Assembly (NCBI RefSeq): GCF_050948175.1
Contig: NW_027490168.1
Coordinates: forward strand, 868,001 to 932,000
Reading direction: 5' to 3'
Length of the DNA stretch: 64,000 nt
From: Xylocopa sonorina
Lineage: Eukaryota; Arthropoda; Insecta; Hymenoptera; Apidae
Shown: positions 37,729-52,200 of the stretch, in pieces
Layout: each line of letters starts with the position of its first letter
Position numbering within the stretch: position 1 is the stretch's first letter
Translations under genes and position numbers: made by a program
The notes under the pieces: generated by a model
What the model was told of the DNA's origin: nothing
Databases searched by the model: none
The model's input: the letters and a program-made list of their open reading frames with translations, nothing else

Positions 37729-38832
37729 TCATATTATATCTTACCATGAAACATAGAAATGAGATACGATATCGCGTTGTAAGAATCATAAGAACACTAT
37801 TGCTACGATACGTAGACATCTGCAAACGCTATTTCCTACCAAGGAAGTGTCGCATTTACATTCATATGAAGTGTAGACGAGGAATACATAACACTTCGCA
37901 AATCATATTATATCTTACCATGAAACATAGAAATGTGATGCGATATCGCGTTTTAAGAAGCATTAGAACTCTACTGCTACGATAGGTAGACATCTGCAAG
38001 CGCTATTTCCTTTCAAGGAAGTGTCGCATTTACATTCATTTGAAGTGTAGACGAGGAATACATAACACCTCGCAAATCATATTATATCTTACCATGAAAC
38101 ATAGAAATGAGATGCGATATCGCGTTTTAAGAAGCATTAGAACCCTATTGCTACGATACGTAGACATCTGCAAACGCTATTTCCTACCAAGGAAGTGTCG
38201 CATTTACATTCATATGAAGTGTAGACGAGGAATACATAACACTTCGAATATCATATTATATCTAACCATGAAACATAGAAATGAGATTGCGATATCGCGT
38301 TTTAAGAAGCATTAGAACCCTATTGCTACGATAGGTAGACATCTGCAAACGCTATTTCCTAGCAAGGAAATGTCGCATTTACGTTCATTTGAAGTGTAGA
38401 CGAGGAATACATAACACTTCGCAAATCATATTACATCTTACCATGAAACATAGAAATGAGATGCGATATCGCGTCTTAAGAAGCATTAGAACTCTATTGC
38501 TACGATACGTAGACATCTGCAAATGCTATGTCTTTGCAATGAAGTGTCGCGTTTACATTCATTTGAAGTGTAGACGAGGAATACATAACACTTCGCAAAT
38601 CATATTATATCTTACCATGAAACATAGAAATGAGATACGATATCGCGTTGTAAGAATCATAAGAACACTATTGCTACGATACGTAGACATCTGCAAACGC
38701 TATTTCCTACCAAGGAAGTGTCGCATTTACATTCATATGAAGTGTAGACGAGGAATACATAACACTTCGCAAATCATATTATATCTTACCATGAAACATA
38801 GAAATGTGATGCGATATCGCGTTTTAAGAAGC
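37090..38832 (+). repeat. 5-monomer tandem duplication (2 x about 871 bp)
   Basis: About 37,090-37,961 and 37,962-38,832 carry the same five monomers (gcaagcgctattt, ctaccaagg, gattgcg, aaatgctatgtc, gatacgatatcgcg). The offset is 872 then 871 bp because the A insertion at 37,491 is present only in the first copy. Confidence 0.83.
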
Positions 38833-39269
38833 ATTAGAACTCTATTGCTACGATAGGTAGACATCTTCAAACGCTATTTCCTAGCAAGGAAATGTCGCAT
38901 TTACATTCATTTGAAGTGTAGACGAGGAATACATTACACTTCGCAAATCAAATTATATCCTACCATGAAACATAGAAATGAGATGCGATATCGCGTTTTA
39001 AGAAGCATTAGAAATCTATTGCTACGATTCGTAAACATCTGCAAACGCTATTTCTTTGCAAGGAAGTGTCGCATTTACATTCATTTGAAGCGTAGACGAG
39101 GAATACATAACACTTCGCAAATCATATTTTATCTTACCATGAAACATAGAAATGCGATGCGATATCGCGTTTTAAGAAGCATTAGAACCCTATTGCTACG
39201 ATACGTAGACATTTGCAAACGCTATTTCCTTGCAAGGAAGTGTCGCATTTACATTCATTTGAAGTGTAG
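38833..39269 (+). repeat. Satellite monomers, 2.5 copies
   Basis: Typical monomers linking the 5-mer and 3-mer duplications. Private variants are aaatcaaattatatcc near 38,947 and gaagcgtagac near 39,087. No unique sequence. Confidence 0.75.
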
Positions 39270-40315
39270 ACGAGGAATACATAACACTTCGCAAATCATA
39301 TTACATCTTACCATGAAACATAGAAATGAGATGCGATATCGCGTTTTAAGAAGCATTAGAAATCTATTGCTACGATACGTAGACATCTGAAAACGCTATT
39401 TCTTTGCAAGGAAGTGTCGCATTTACATTCATTTCAAGTGTAGACGAGGAATACATAACACTTAGCAAATCATATTCTATCTTATCATGAAACATAGGAA
39501 TGCGATGCGATATCGCGTTTTAAGAAGCATTACATATCTATTGCTTGGATACGTAGACATCTGCAAACGCTATTTCCTACCAAGGAAGTGTCGCATTTAC
39601 ATTCATATGAAGTGTAGACGAGGAATACATAACACTTCGCAAATCATATTATATCTAACCATGAAACATAGAAATGAGATTGCGATATCGCGTTTTAAGA
39701 AGAATTAGAACCCTATTGCTACGATAGGTAGACATCTGCAAACGCTATTTCCTAGCAAGGAAATGTCGCATTTACATTCATTTGAAGTGCAGACGAGGAA
39801 TACATAACACTTCGCAAATCATATTACATCTTACCATGAAACATAGAAATGAGATGCGATATCGCGTTTTAAGAAGCATTAGAAATCTATTGCTACGATA
39901 CGTAGACATCTGAAAACGCTATTTCTTTGCAAGGAAGTGTCGCATTTACATTCATTTCAAGTGTAGACGAGGAATACATAACACTTAGCAAATCATATTC
40001 TATCTTACCATGAAACATAGGAATGCGATGCGATATCGCGTTTTAAGAAGCATTACATATCTATTGCTTGGATACGTAGACATCTGCAAACGCTATTTCC
40101 TACCAAGGAAGTGTCGCATTTACATTCATATGAAGTGTAGACGAGGAATACATAACACTTCGCAAATCATATTATATCTAACCATGAAACATAGAAATGA
40201 GATTGCGATATCGCGTTTTAAGAAGAATTAGAACCCTATTGCTACGATAGGTAGACATCTGCAAACGCTATTTCCTAGCAAGGAAATGTCGCATTTACAT
40301 TCATTTGAAGTGCAG
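39270..40315 (+). repeat. 3-monomer tandem duplication (2 x 523 bp)
   Basis: 39,270-39,792 and 39,793-40,315 share atctgaaaacg, catttcaagtg, cttagcaaatc, gcattacatatc, tgcttggatacg and gattgcg at an offset of 523 bp (3 x 174 plus the +1 core). The clear difference I saw is cttatcatg near 39,482 versus cttaccatg in the second copy. The same marker set returns near 45.35-45.63 kb and 58.8-59.37 kb. Confidence 0.87.
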
Positions 40316-43300
40316 ACGAGGAATACATAACACTTCGCAAATCATATTACATCTTACCATGAAACATAGAAATGAGATGCGATATCGCGTCTTAAGAAGC
40401 ATTAGAACTCTATTGCTACGATACGTAGACATCTGCAAACGCTATGTCTTTGCAATGAAGTGTCGCATTTACATTCATTTGAAGTGTAGACGAGGAATAC
40501 ATAACACTTCGCAAATCATATTATATCTTTCCATGAAACATAGAAATGAGATGCCATATCGCGTTTTTAGAAGCATTAGAACTCTATTGCTACGATACCT
40601 AGACATCTGCAAACGCTATTTCCTTGCAAGGAAGTGTCGCATTTACATTCACTTGAGTCGTAGACGAGGAATGCATAACACCTCGCAATGAATATTATAT
40701 ATTATCATGAAACATGAATATGAGATGCAATATCTCGTTTTAAGAAGCATTTGAACTCTATTGCTACGATACCTAGACATCTGCAAACGCTATTTCTTTG
40801 CAAGGAAGTGTCGCATTTACATTCATTTGAAGTGTAGACGTGGAATACACACACTTCGCAAATCATATTATATCTTACCATGAAACATAGAAATGAGATG
40901 CGATATCGCGTTTTAAGAAGCATTAGGACCCTATTGCTACGATAGGTAGACATCTGCAGACGCTATTTCCTAGCAAGGAAATGTCGCATTTACATTCATT
41001 TGAAGTGTAGACGAGGAATACATTACACTTCGCAAATCATATTATATCCTACCATGAAACATAGAAATGAGATGCGATATCGCGTTTTAAGAAGCATTAG
41101 AAATTTATTGCTACGATTCGTAAACATCTGCAAACGCTATTTCTTTGCAAGGAAGTGTCGCATTTACATTCATTTGAAGTGTAGACGAGGAATACATAAC
41201 ACTTCGCAAATCATATTCTATCTTACCATGAAAGATAGAAATGCGATGCGATATCGCGTTTCAAGAAGCATTAGAACCCTATTGCTACGATACGTAGACA
41301 TTTGCAAACGCTATTTCCTTGCAAGGAAGTGTCGCATTTACATTCATTTGAAGTGTAGACGAGGAATACATAACACTTCGCAAATCATATTACATCTTAC
41401 CATGAAACATAGAAATGAGATGCGATATCGCGTTTTAAGAAGCATTAGAAATCTATTGCTACGATACGTAGACATCTGGAAACGCTATTTCTTTGCAAGG
41501 AAGTGTCGCATTTACATTCATTTGAAGTGTAGACCAGGAATACATAACACTTCGCAAATCATATTCTATCTTACCATGAAACATAGAAATGAGATGCGAT
41601 ATCGCGTTTTAAGAAGCATTAGAAATTTATTGCTACGATTCGTAAACATCTGCAAACGCTATTTCTTTGCAAGGAAGTGTCGCATTTACATTCATTTGAA
41701 GTGTAGACGAGGAATACATAACACTTCGCAAATCATATTCTATCTTACCATGAAACATAGAAATGCGATGCGATATCGCGTTTCAAGAAGCATTAGAACC
41801 CTATTGCTACGATACGTAGACATTTGCAAACGCTATTTCCTTGCAAGGAAGTGTCGCATTTACATTCATTTGAAGTGTAGACGAGGAATACATAACACTT
41901 CGCAAATCATATTCTATCTTACCATGAAACATAGAAATGAGATGCGATATCGCGTTTTAAGAAGCATTAGATTTCCATTGGTACGACAGGTAGACATCTG
42001 CAAACGCTATTTCCTACCAAGGATGTGTCGCATTTACATTCATTTGAAGTGTAGACGAGGAATACATAACACATCGCAAATCATATTATATCTTTCCATG
42101 CAACATAGAAATGAGATGCCATATCTCGTTTTTAGAAGCATTAGAACTCTATTGCTACGATACCTAGACATCTGCAAACGCTATTTCCTTGCAAGGAAGT
42201 GTCGCATTTACATTCATTTGAAGTGTAGACGAGGAATACATAACACTTCGCAAATCATATTACATCTTACCATGAAACATAGAAATGAGATGCGATATCG
42301 CGTTTTAAGAAGCATTAGAAATCTATTGCTACGATACGTAGACATCTGGAAACGCTATTTCTTTGCAAGGAAGTGTCGCATTTACATTCATTTGAAGTGT
42401 AGACCAGGAATACATAACACTTCGCAAATCATATTCTATCTTACCATGAAACATAGAATTGAGATGCGATATCGCGTTTTAAGAAGCATTAGATTTCTAT
42501 TGCTACGACAGGTAGACATCTGCAAACGCTATTTCCTACCAAGGATGTGTCGCATTTACATTCATTTGAAGTGTAGACGAGGAATACATAACACATCGCA
42601 AATCATATTATATCTTTCCATGCAACATAGAAATGAGATGCCATATCTCGTTTTTAGAAGCATTAGAACTCTATTGCTACGATACCTAGACATCTGCAAA
42701 CGCTATTTCCTTGCAAGGAAGTGTCGCATTTACATTCATTTGAATCGTAGACGAGGAATGCATAACACTTCGCAATGAATATTATATATTATCATGAAAC
42801 ATGAATATGAGATGCAATATCTCGTTTTAAGAAGCATTTGAACTCTATCGCTGCGATACCTAGACATCTGCAGACGCTATTTCCTTGCAAGTATGTGTCG
42901 CATTTACATTCATATGAAGTGTAGACGAGGAATACATAACACTTCGCAAATCATATTATATCTTACCATGAAACATAGAAATGAGATGCGATATCGCGTT
43001 TTAAGAAGCATTAGAACCCTATTGCTACGATAGGTAGACATCTGCAAACGCTATTTCCTAGCAAGGAAATGTCGCATTTACATTCATTTGAATCGTAGAC
43101 GAGGAATGCATAACACTTCGCAATGAATATTATATCTTATCATGAAACATAGAATTGAGATCGATATCGCGTTTTAAGAATCATAAGAACTCCTTTGCTA
43201 CGATACGTAGACATCTGCAACCGCTATTTCCTTGCAAGGAAGTGTCGCATTAACATTCATATGAAGTGTAGACGAGGAATACATAACACTTCGCAAATCA

Positions 43301-45574
43301 TATTATATCTTACCATGAAACATGGAAATCAGATGCGATATCGCGTTTTAAGAAGCATTAGAACACTATTGCTACGATACGTAGACATCTGCAAACGCTA
43401 TTTCCTACCAAGGAAGTGTCGCATTTACATTCATATGAAGTGTAGACGAGGAATACATAACACCTCGCAAATCATATTATATCTTACCATGAAACATAGA
43501 AGTGAGATGCGATATCGCGTTTTAAGAAGCATTAGAACCCTATTGCTACGATAGGTAGACATCTGCAAACGCTATTTCCTAGCAAGGAAATGTCGCATTT
43601 ACATTCATTTGAAGTGTAGCCGAGGAATACATTACACTTCGCAAATCATATTAAATCCCACCATGAAACATAGAAATGAGATGCGATATCGCGTTTTAAG
43701 AAGCATTAGAAATCTATTGCTACGATTCGTAGACATCTGCAAACGCTATTTCTTTGCAAGGAAGTGTCGCATTTACATTCATATGAAGTGTAGACGAGGA
43801 ATACATAACACTTCGCAAATCATATTATATCTTATCATGAAACATAGAAATGCGATGCGATATCGCGATTTAAGAAGCATTGGAACCCTATTGCTACGAT
43901 ACGTAGACATCTGCAAAAGCTATTTCCTTGCTAGGAAGTGTTGCATTTACATTCATTTGAAGTGTAGACGAGGAATACATAACACTTCGCAAATCATATT
44001 ATATCTTACCATGAAACATAGAAATGAGATTGCGATATCGCGTTTTAAGAAGAATTAGAACCCTATTGCTACGATAGGTAGACATCTGCAAACGCTATTT
44101 CCTAGCAAGGAAATGTCGCATTTACATTCATTTGAAGTGCAGACGAGGAATGCATAACACTTCGCAAATCATATTACATCTTACCATGAAACATAGAAAT
44201 GAGATGCGATATCGCGTCTTAAGAAGCATTAGAACTCTATTGCTACGATACGTAGACATCTGCAAACGCTATGTCTTTGCAATGAAGTGTCGCATTTACA
44301 TTCATTTGAAGTGTAGACGAGGAATACATAACACTTCGCAAATCATATTATATCTTTCCATGAAACATAGAAATGAGATGCCATATCGCGTTTTTAGAAG
44401 CATTAGAACTCTATTGCTACGATACCTAGACATCTGCAAACGCTATTTCCTTGCAAGGAAGTGTCGCATTTACATTCACTTGAGTCGTAGACGAGGAATG
44501 CATAACACCTCGCAATGAATATTATATATTATCATGAAACATGAATATGAGATGCAATATCTCGTTTTAAGAAGCATTTGAACTCTATTGCTACGATACC
44601 TAGACATCTGCAAACGCTATTTCTTTGCAAGGAAGTGTCGCATTTACATTCATTTGAAGTGTAGACGTGGAATACACACACTTCGCAAATCATATTATAT
44701 CTTACCATGAAACATAGAAATGAGATGCGATATCGCGTTTTAAGAAGCATTAGGACCCTATTGCTACGATAGGTAGACATCTGCAGACGCTATTTCCTAG
44801 CAAGGAAATGTCGCATTTACATTCATTTGAAGTGTAGACGAGGAATACATAACACTTCGCAAATCATATTACATCTTACCATGAAACATAGAAATGAGAT
44901 GCGATATCGCGTTTTAAGAAGCATTAGAAATCTATTGCTACGATACGTAGACATCTGGAAACGCTATTTCTTTGCAAGGAAGTGTCGCATTTACATTCAT
45001 TTGAAGTGTAGACCAGGAATACATAACACTTCGCAAATCATATTCTATCTTACCATGAAACATAGAAATGAGATGCGATATCGCGTTTTAAGAAGCATTA
45101 GATTTCTATTGCTACGACAGGTAGACATCTGCAAACGCTATTTCCTACCAAGGATGTGTCGCATTTACATTCATTTGAAGTGTAGACGAGGAATACATAA
45201 CACATCGCAAATCATATTATATCTTTCCATGCAACATAGAAATGAGATGCCATATCTCGTTTTTAGAAGCATTAGAACTCTATTGCTACGATGCCTAGAC
45301 ATCTGCAAACGCTATTTCCTTGCAAGGAAGTGTCGCATTTACATTCATTTCAAGTGTAGACGAGGAATACATAACACTTAGCAAATCATATTCTATCTTA
45401 CCATGAAACATAGGAATGCGATGCGATATCGCGTTTTAAGAAGCATTACATATCTATTGCTTGGATACGTAGACATCTGCAAACGCTATTTCCTACCAAG
45501 GAAGTGTCGCATTTACATTCATATGAAGTGTAGACGAGGAATACATAACACTTCGCAAATCATATTATATCTAA
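40316..45574 (+). repeat. 19-mer HOR family, rearranged copies
   Basis: Contains the full monomer set of the 19-mer that follows, at offset 4,871 bp from about 41.7 kb on. A three-monomer (522-bp) duplication makes the rare aaatttattg marker appear at 41,101 and 41,623 and lengthens this copy. Near 44.8 kb a nine-monomer (1,566-bp) offset begins, and at about 45,340 the array switches into the catttcaagtg/ttggatacg monomers of the 39-kb 3-mer. Confidence 0.8.
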
Positions 45575-48500
45575 CCATGAAACATAGAAATGAGATTGCG
45601 ATATCGCGTTTTAAGAAGAATTAGAACCCTATTGCTACGATAGGTAGACATCTGCAAACGCTATTTCCTAGCAAGGAAATGTCGCATTTACATTCATTTG
45701 AAGTGCAGACGAGGAATGCATAACACTTCGCAAATCATATTACATCTTACCATGAAACATAGAAATGAGATGCGATATCGCGTCTTAAGAAGCATTAGAA
45801 CTCTATTGCTACGATACGTAGACATCTGCAAACGCTATGTCTTTGCAATGAAGTGTCGCATTTACATTCATTTGAAGTGTAGACGAGGAATACATAACAC
45901 TTCGCAAATCATATTATATCTTTCCATGAAACATAGAAATGAGATGCCATATCGCGTTTTTAGAAGCATTAGAACTCTATTGCTACGATACCTAGACATC
46001 TGCAAACGCTATTTCCTTGCAAGGAAGTGTCGCATTTACATTCACTTGAGTCGTAGACGAGGAATGCATAACACCTCGCAATGAATATTATATATTATCA
46101 TGAAACATGAATATGAGATGCAATATCTCGTTTTAAGAAGCATTTGAACTCTATTGCTACGATACCTAGACATCTGCAAACGCTATTTCTTTGCAAGGAA
46201 GTGTCGCATTTACATTCATTTGAAGTGTAGACGTGGAATACACACACTTCGCAAATCATATTATATCTTACCATGAAACATAGAAATGAGATGCGATATC
46301 GCGTTTTAAGAAGCATTAGGACCCTATTGCTACGATAGGTAGACATCTGCAGACGCTATTTCCTAGCAAGGAAATGTCGCATTTACATTCATTTGAAGTG
46401 TAGACGAGGAATACATTACACTTCGCAAATCATATTATATCCTACCATGAAACATAGAAATGAGATGCGATATCGCGTTTTAAGAAGCATTAGAAATTTA
46501 TTGCTACGATTCGTAAACATCTGCAAACGCTATTTCTTTGCAAGGAAGTGTCGCATTTACATTCATTTGAAGTGTAGACGAGGAACACATAACACTTCGC
46601 AAATCATATTCTATCTTACCATGAAACATAGAAATGCGATGCGATATCGCGTTTCAAGAAGCATTAGAACACTATTGCTACGATACGTAGACATTTGCAA
46701 ACGCTATTTCCTTGCAAGGAAGTGTCGCATTTACATTCATTTGAAGTGTAGACGAGGAATACATAACACTTCGCAAATCATATTCTATCTTACCATGAAA
46801 CATAGAAATGAGATGCGATATCGCGTTTTAAGAAGCATTAGATTTCCATTGGTACGACAGGTAGACATCTGCAAACGCTATTTCCTACCAAGGATGTGTC
46901 GCATTTACATTCATTTGAAGTGTAGACGAGGAATACATAACACATCGCAAATCATATTATATCTTTCCATGCAACATAGAAATGAGATGCCATATCTCGT
47001 TTTTAGAAGCATTAGAACTCTATTGCTACGATACCTAGACATCTGCAAACGCTATTTCCTTGCAAGGAAGTGTCGCATTTACATTCATTTGAAGTGTAGA
47101 CGAGGAATACATAACACTTCGCAAATCATATTACATCTTACCATGAAACATAGAAATGAGATGCGATATCGCGTTTTAAGAAGCATTAGAAATCTATTGC
47201 TACGATACGTAGACATCTGGAAACGCTATTTCTTTGCAAGGAAGTGTCGCATTTACATTCATTTGAAGTGTAGACCAGGAATACATAACACTTCGCAAAT
47301 CATATTCTATCTTACCATGAAACATAGAATTGAGATGCGATATCGCGTTTTAAGAAGCATTAGATTTCTATTGCTACGACAGGTAGACATCTGCAAACGC
47401 TATTTCCTACCAAGGATGTGTCGCATTTACATTCATTTGAAGTGTAGACGAGGAATACATAACACATCGCAAATCATATTATATCTTTCCATGCAACATA
47501 GAAATGAGATGCCATATCTCGTTTTTAGAAGCATTAGAACTCTATTGCTACGATACCTAGACATCTGCAAACGCTATTTCCTTGCAAGGAAGTGTCGCAT
47601 TTACATTCATTTGAATCGTAGACGAGGAATGCATAACACTTCGCAATGAATATTATATATTATCATGAAACATGAATATGAGATGCAATATCTCGTTTTA
47701 AGAAGCATTTGAACTCTATCGCTGCGATACCTAGACATCTGCAGACGCTATTTCCTTGCAAGTATGTGTCGCATTTACATTCATATGAAGTGTAGACGAG
47801 GAATACATAACACTTCGCAAATCATATTATATCTTACCATGAAACATAGAAATGAGATGCGATATCGCGTTTTAAGAAGCATTAGAACCCTATTGCTACG
47901 ATAGGTAGACATCTGCAAACGCTATTTCCTAGCAAGGAAATGTCGCATTTACATTCATTTGAATCGTAGACGAGGAATGCATAACACTTCGCAATGAATA
48001 TTATATCTTATCATGAAACATAGAATTGAGATCGATATCGCGTTTTAAGAATCATAAGAACTCCTTTGCTACGATACGTAGACATCTGCAACCGCTATTT
48101 CCTTGCAAGGAAGTGTCGCATTAACATTCATATGAAGTGTAGACGAGGAATACATAACACTTCGCAAATCATATTATATCTTACCATGAAACATGGAAAT
48201 CAGATGCGATATCGCGTTTTAAGAAGCATTAGAACACTATTGCTACGATACGTAGACATCTGCAAACGCTATTTCCTACCAAGGAAGTGTCGCATTTACA
48301 TTCATATGAAGTGTAGACGAGGAATACATAACACCTCGCAAATCATATTATATCTTACCATGAAACATAGAAGTGAGATGCGATATCGCGTTTTAAGAAG
48401 CATTAGAACCCTATTGCTACGATAGGTAGACATCTGCAAACGCTATTTCCTAGCAAGGAAATGTCGCATTTACATTCATTTGAATCGTAGACGAGGAGTA

Positions 48501-48879
48501 CATTACACTTCGCAAATCATATTAAATCCCACCATGAAACATAGAAATGAGATGCGATATCGCGTTTTAAGAAGCATTAGAAATCTATTGCTACGATTCG
48601 TAGACATCTGCAAACGCTATTTCTTTGCAAGGAAGTGTCGCATTTACATTCATATGAAGTGTAGACGAGGAATACATAACACTTCGCAAATCATATTATA
48701 TCTTATCATGAAACATAGAAATGCGATGCGATATCGCGATTTAAGAAGCATTGGAACCCTATTGCTACGATACGTAGACATCTGCAAAAGCTATTTCCTT
48801 GCTAGGAAGTGTTGCATTTACATTCATTTGAAGTGTAGACGAGGAATACATAACACTTCGCAAATCATATTATATCTTA
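45575..48879 (+). repeat. 19-mer HOR, unit a (3,305 bp)
   Basis: Nineteen monomers with net -1. Its markers recur 3,305 bp on: acttgagtcgtag (46,043/49,348), acgtggaatacacacac, aaatttattg (46,494/49,799), gatttccattggtacg (46,848/50,153), gcaagtatgtg and gcaaccgctatt. Differences are few: ggaacacataac near 46,584, aacactattg near 46,668, and a short patch at 48,484-48,499. Confidence 0.9.
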
Positions 48880-51800
48880 CCATGAAACATAGAAATGAGA
48901 TTGCGATATCGCGTTTTAAGAAGAATTAGAACCCTATTGCTACGATAGGTAGACATCTGCAAACGCTATTTCCTAGCAAGGAAATGTCGCATTTACATTC
49001 ATTTGAAGTGCAGACGAGGAATGCATAACACTTCGCAAATCATATTACATCTTACCATGAAACATAGAAATGAGATGCGATATCGCGTCTTAAGAAGCAT
49101 TAGAACTCTATTGCTACGATACGTAGACATCTGCAAACGCTATGTCTTTGCAATGAAGTGTCGCATTTACATTCATTTGAAGTGTAGACGAGGAATACAT
49201 AACACTTCGCAAATCATATTATATCTTTCCATGAAACATAGAAATGAGATGCCATATCGCGTTTTTAGAAGCATTAGAACTCTATTGCTACGATACCTAG
49301 ACATCTGCAAACGCTATTTCCTTGCAAGGAAGTGTCGCATTTACATTCACTTGAGTCGTAGACGAGGAATGCATAACACCTCGCAATGAATATTATATAT
49401 TATCATGAAACATGAATATGAGATGCAATATCTCGTTTTAAGAAGCATTTGAACTCTATTGCTACGATACCTAGACATCTGCAAACGCTATTTCTTTGCA
49501 AGGAAGTGTCGCATTTACATTCATTTGAAGTGTAGACGTGGAATACACACACTTCGCAAATCATATTATATCTTACCATGAAACATAGAAATGAGATGCG
49601 ATATCGCGTTTTAAGAAGCATTAGGACCCTATTGCTACGATAGGTAGACATCTGCAGACGCTATTTCCTAGCAAGGAAATGTCGCATTTACATTCATTTG
49701 AAGTGTAGGCGAGGAATACATTACACTTCGCAAATCATATTATATCCTACCATGAAACATAGAAATGAGATGCGATATCGCGTTTTAAGAAGCATTAGAA
49801 ATTTATTGCTACGATTCGTAAACATCTGCAAACGCTATTTCTTTGCAAGGAAGTGTCGCATTTACATTCATTTGAAGTGTAGACGAGGAATACATAACAC
49901 TTCGCAAATCATATTCTATCTTACCATGAAACATAGAAATGCGATGCGATATCGCGTTTCAAGAAGCATTAGAACCCTATTGCTACGATACGTAGACATT
50001 TGCAAACGCTATTTCCTTGCAAGGAAGTGTCGCATTTACATTCATTTGAAGTGTAGACGAGGAATACATAACACTTCGCAAATCATATTCTATCTTACCA
50101 TGAAACATAGAAATGAGATGCGATATCGCGTTTTAAGAAGCATTAGATTTCCATTGGTACGACAGGTAGACATCTGCAAACGCTATTTCCTACCAAGGAT
50201 GTGTCGCATTTACATTCATTTGAAGTGTAGACGAGGAATACATAACACATCGCAAATCATATTATATCTTTCCATGCAACATAGAAATGAGATGCCATAT
50301 CTCGTTTTTAGAAGCATTAGAACTCTATTGCTACGATACCTAGACATCTGCAAACGCTATTTCCTTGCAAGGAAGTGTCGCATTTACATTCATTTGAAGT
50401 GTAGACGAGGAATACATAACACTTCGCAAATCATATTACATCTTACCATGAAACATAGAAATGAGATGCGATATCGCGTTTTAAGAAGCATTAGAAATCT
50501 ATTGCTACGATACGTAGACATCTGGAAACGCTATTTCTTTGCAAGGAAGTGTCGCATTTACATTCATTTGAAGTGTAGACCAGGAATACATAACACTTCG
50601 CAAATCATATTCTATCTTACCATGAAACATAGAATTGAGATGCGATATCGCGTTTTAAGAAGCATTAGATTTCTATTGCTACGACAGGTAGACATCTGCA
50701 AACGCTATTTCCTACCAAGGATGTGTCGCATTTACATTCATTTGAAGTGTAGACGAGGAATACATAACACATCGCAAATCATATTATATCTTTCCATGCA
50801 ACATAGAAATGAGATGCCATATCTCGTTTTTAGAAGCATTAGAACTCTATTGCTACGATACCTAGACATCTGCAAACGCTATTTCCTTGCAAGGAAGTGT
50901 CGCATTTACATTCATTTGAATCGTAGACGAGGAATGCATAACACTTCGCAATGAATATTATATATTATCATGAAACATGAATATGAGATGCAATATCTCG
51001 TTTTAAGAAGCATTTGAACTCTATCGCTGCGATACCTAGACATCTGCAGACGCTATTTCCTTGCAAGTATGTGTCGCATTTACATTCATATGAAGTGTAG
51101 ACGAGGAATACATAACACTTCGCAAATCATATTATATCTTACCATGAAACATAGAAATGAGATGCGATATCGCGTTTTAAGAAGCATTAGAACCCTATTG
51201 CTACGATAGGTAGACATCTGCAAACGCTATTTCCTAGCAAGGAAATGTCGCATTTACATTCATTTGAATCGTAGACGAGGAATGCATAACACTTCGCAAT
51301 GAATATTATATCTTATCATGAAACATAGAATTGAGATCGATATCGCGTTTTAAGAATCATAAGAACTCCTTTGCTACGATACGTAGACATCTGCAACCGC
51401 TATTTCCTTGCAAGGAAGTGTCGCATTAACATTCATATGAAGTGTAGACGAGGAATACATAACACTTCGCAAATCATATTATATCTTACCATGAAACATG
51501 GAAATCAGATGCGATATCGCGTTTTAAGAAGCATTAGAACACTATTGCTACGATACGTAGACATCTGCAAACGCTATTTCCTACCAAGGAAGTGTCGCAT
51601 TTACATTCATATGAAGTGTAGACGAGGAATACATAACACCTCGCAAATCATATTATATCTTACCATGAAACATAGAAGTGAGATGCGATATCGCGTTTTA
51701 AGAAGCATTAGAACCCTATTGCTACGATAGGTAGACATCTGCAAACGCTATTTCCTAGCAAGGAAATGTCGCATTTACATTCATTTGAAGTGTAGCCGAG

Positions 51801-52200
51801 GAATACATTACACTTCGCAAATCATATTAAATCCCACCATGAAACATAGAAATGAGATGCGATATCGCGTTTTAAGAAGCATTAGAAATCTATTGCTACG
51901 ATTCGTAGACATCTGCAAACGCTATTTCTTTGCAAGGAAGTGTCGCATTTACATTCATATGAAGTGTAGACGAGGTATACATAACACTTCGCAAATCATA
52001 TTATATCTTATCATGAAACATAGAAATGCGATGCGATATCGCGATTTAAGAAGCATTGGAACCCTATTGCTACGATACGTAGACATCTGCAAAAGCTATT
52101 TCCTTGCTAGGAAGTGTTGCATTTACATTCATTTGAAGTGTAGACGAGGAATACATAACACTTCGCAAATCATATTATATCTTACCATGAAACATAGAAA
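48880..52200 (+). repeat. 19-mer HOR, unit b
   Basis: Second clean copy of the 19-mer, running until about 52,200, where gattgcg in unit a is replaced by gatacg. Private changes include gtaggcgagg at 49,707 and gacgaggtatac near 51,970. Its right portion (from about 51,092) is also the first unit of the next 13-mer duplication, so the two HORs overlap. Confidence 0.88.

Noticed and set aside
41000..42778. 592-codon ORF and dozens of similar forward ORFs read as a family of 58-residue-repeat proteins
   Set aside because: They are the satellite read in its one mostly open frame. Starts and stops depend on random variants, the frame is broken by 1-bp changes throughout, the composition is not that of a recognisable protein family, and no promoter or unique flank exists.
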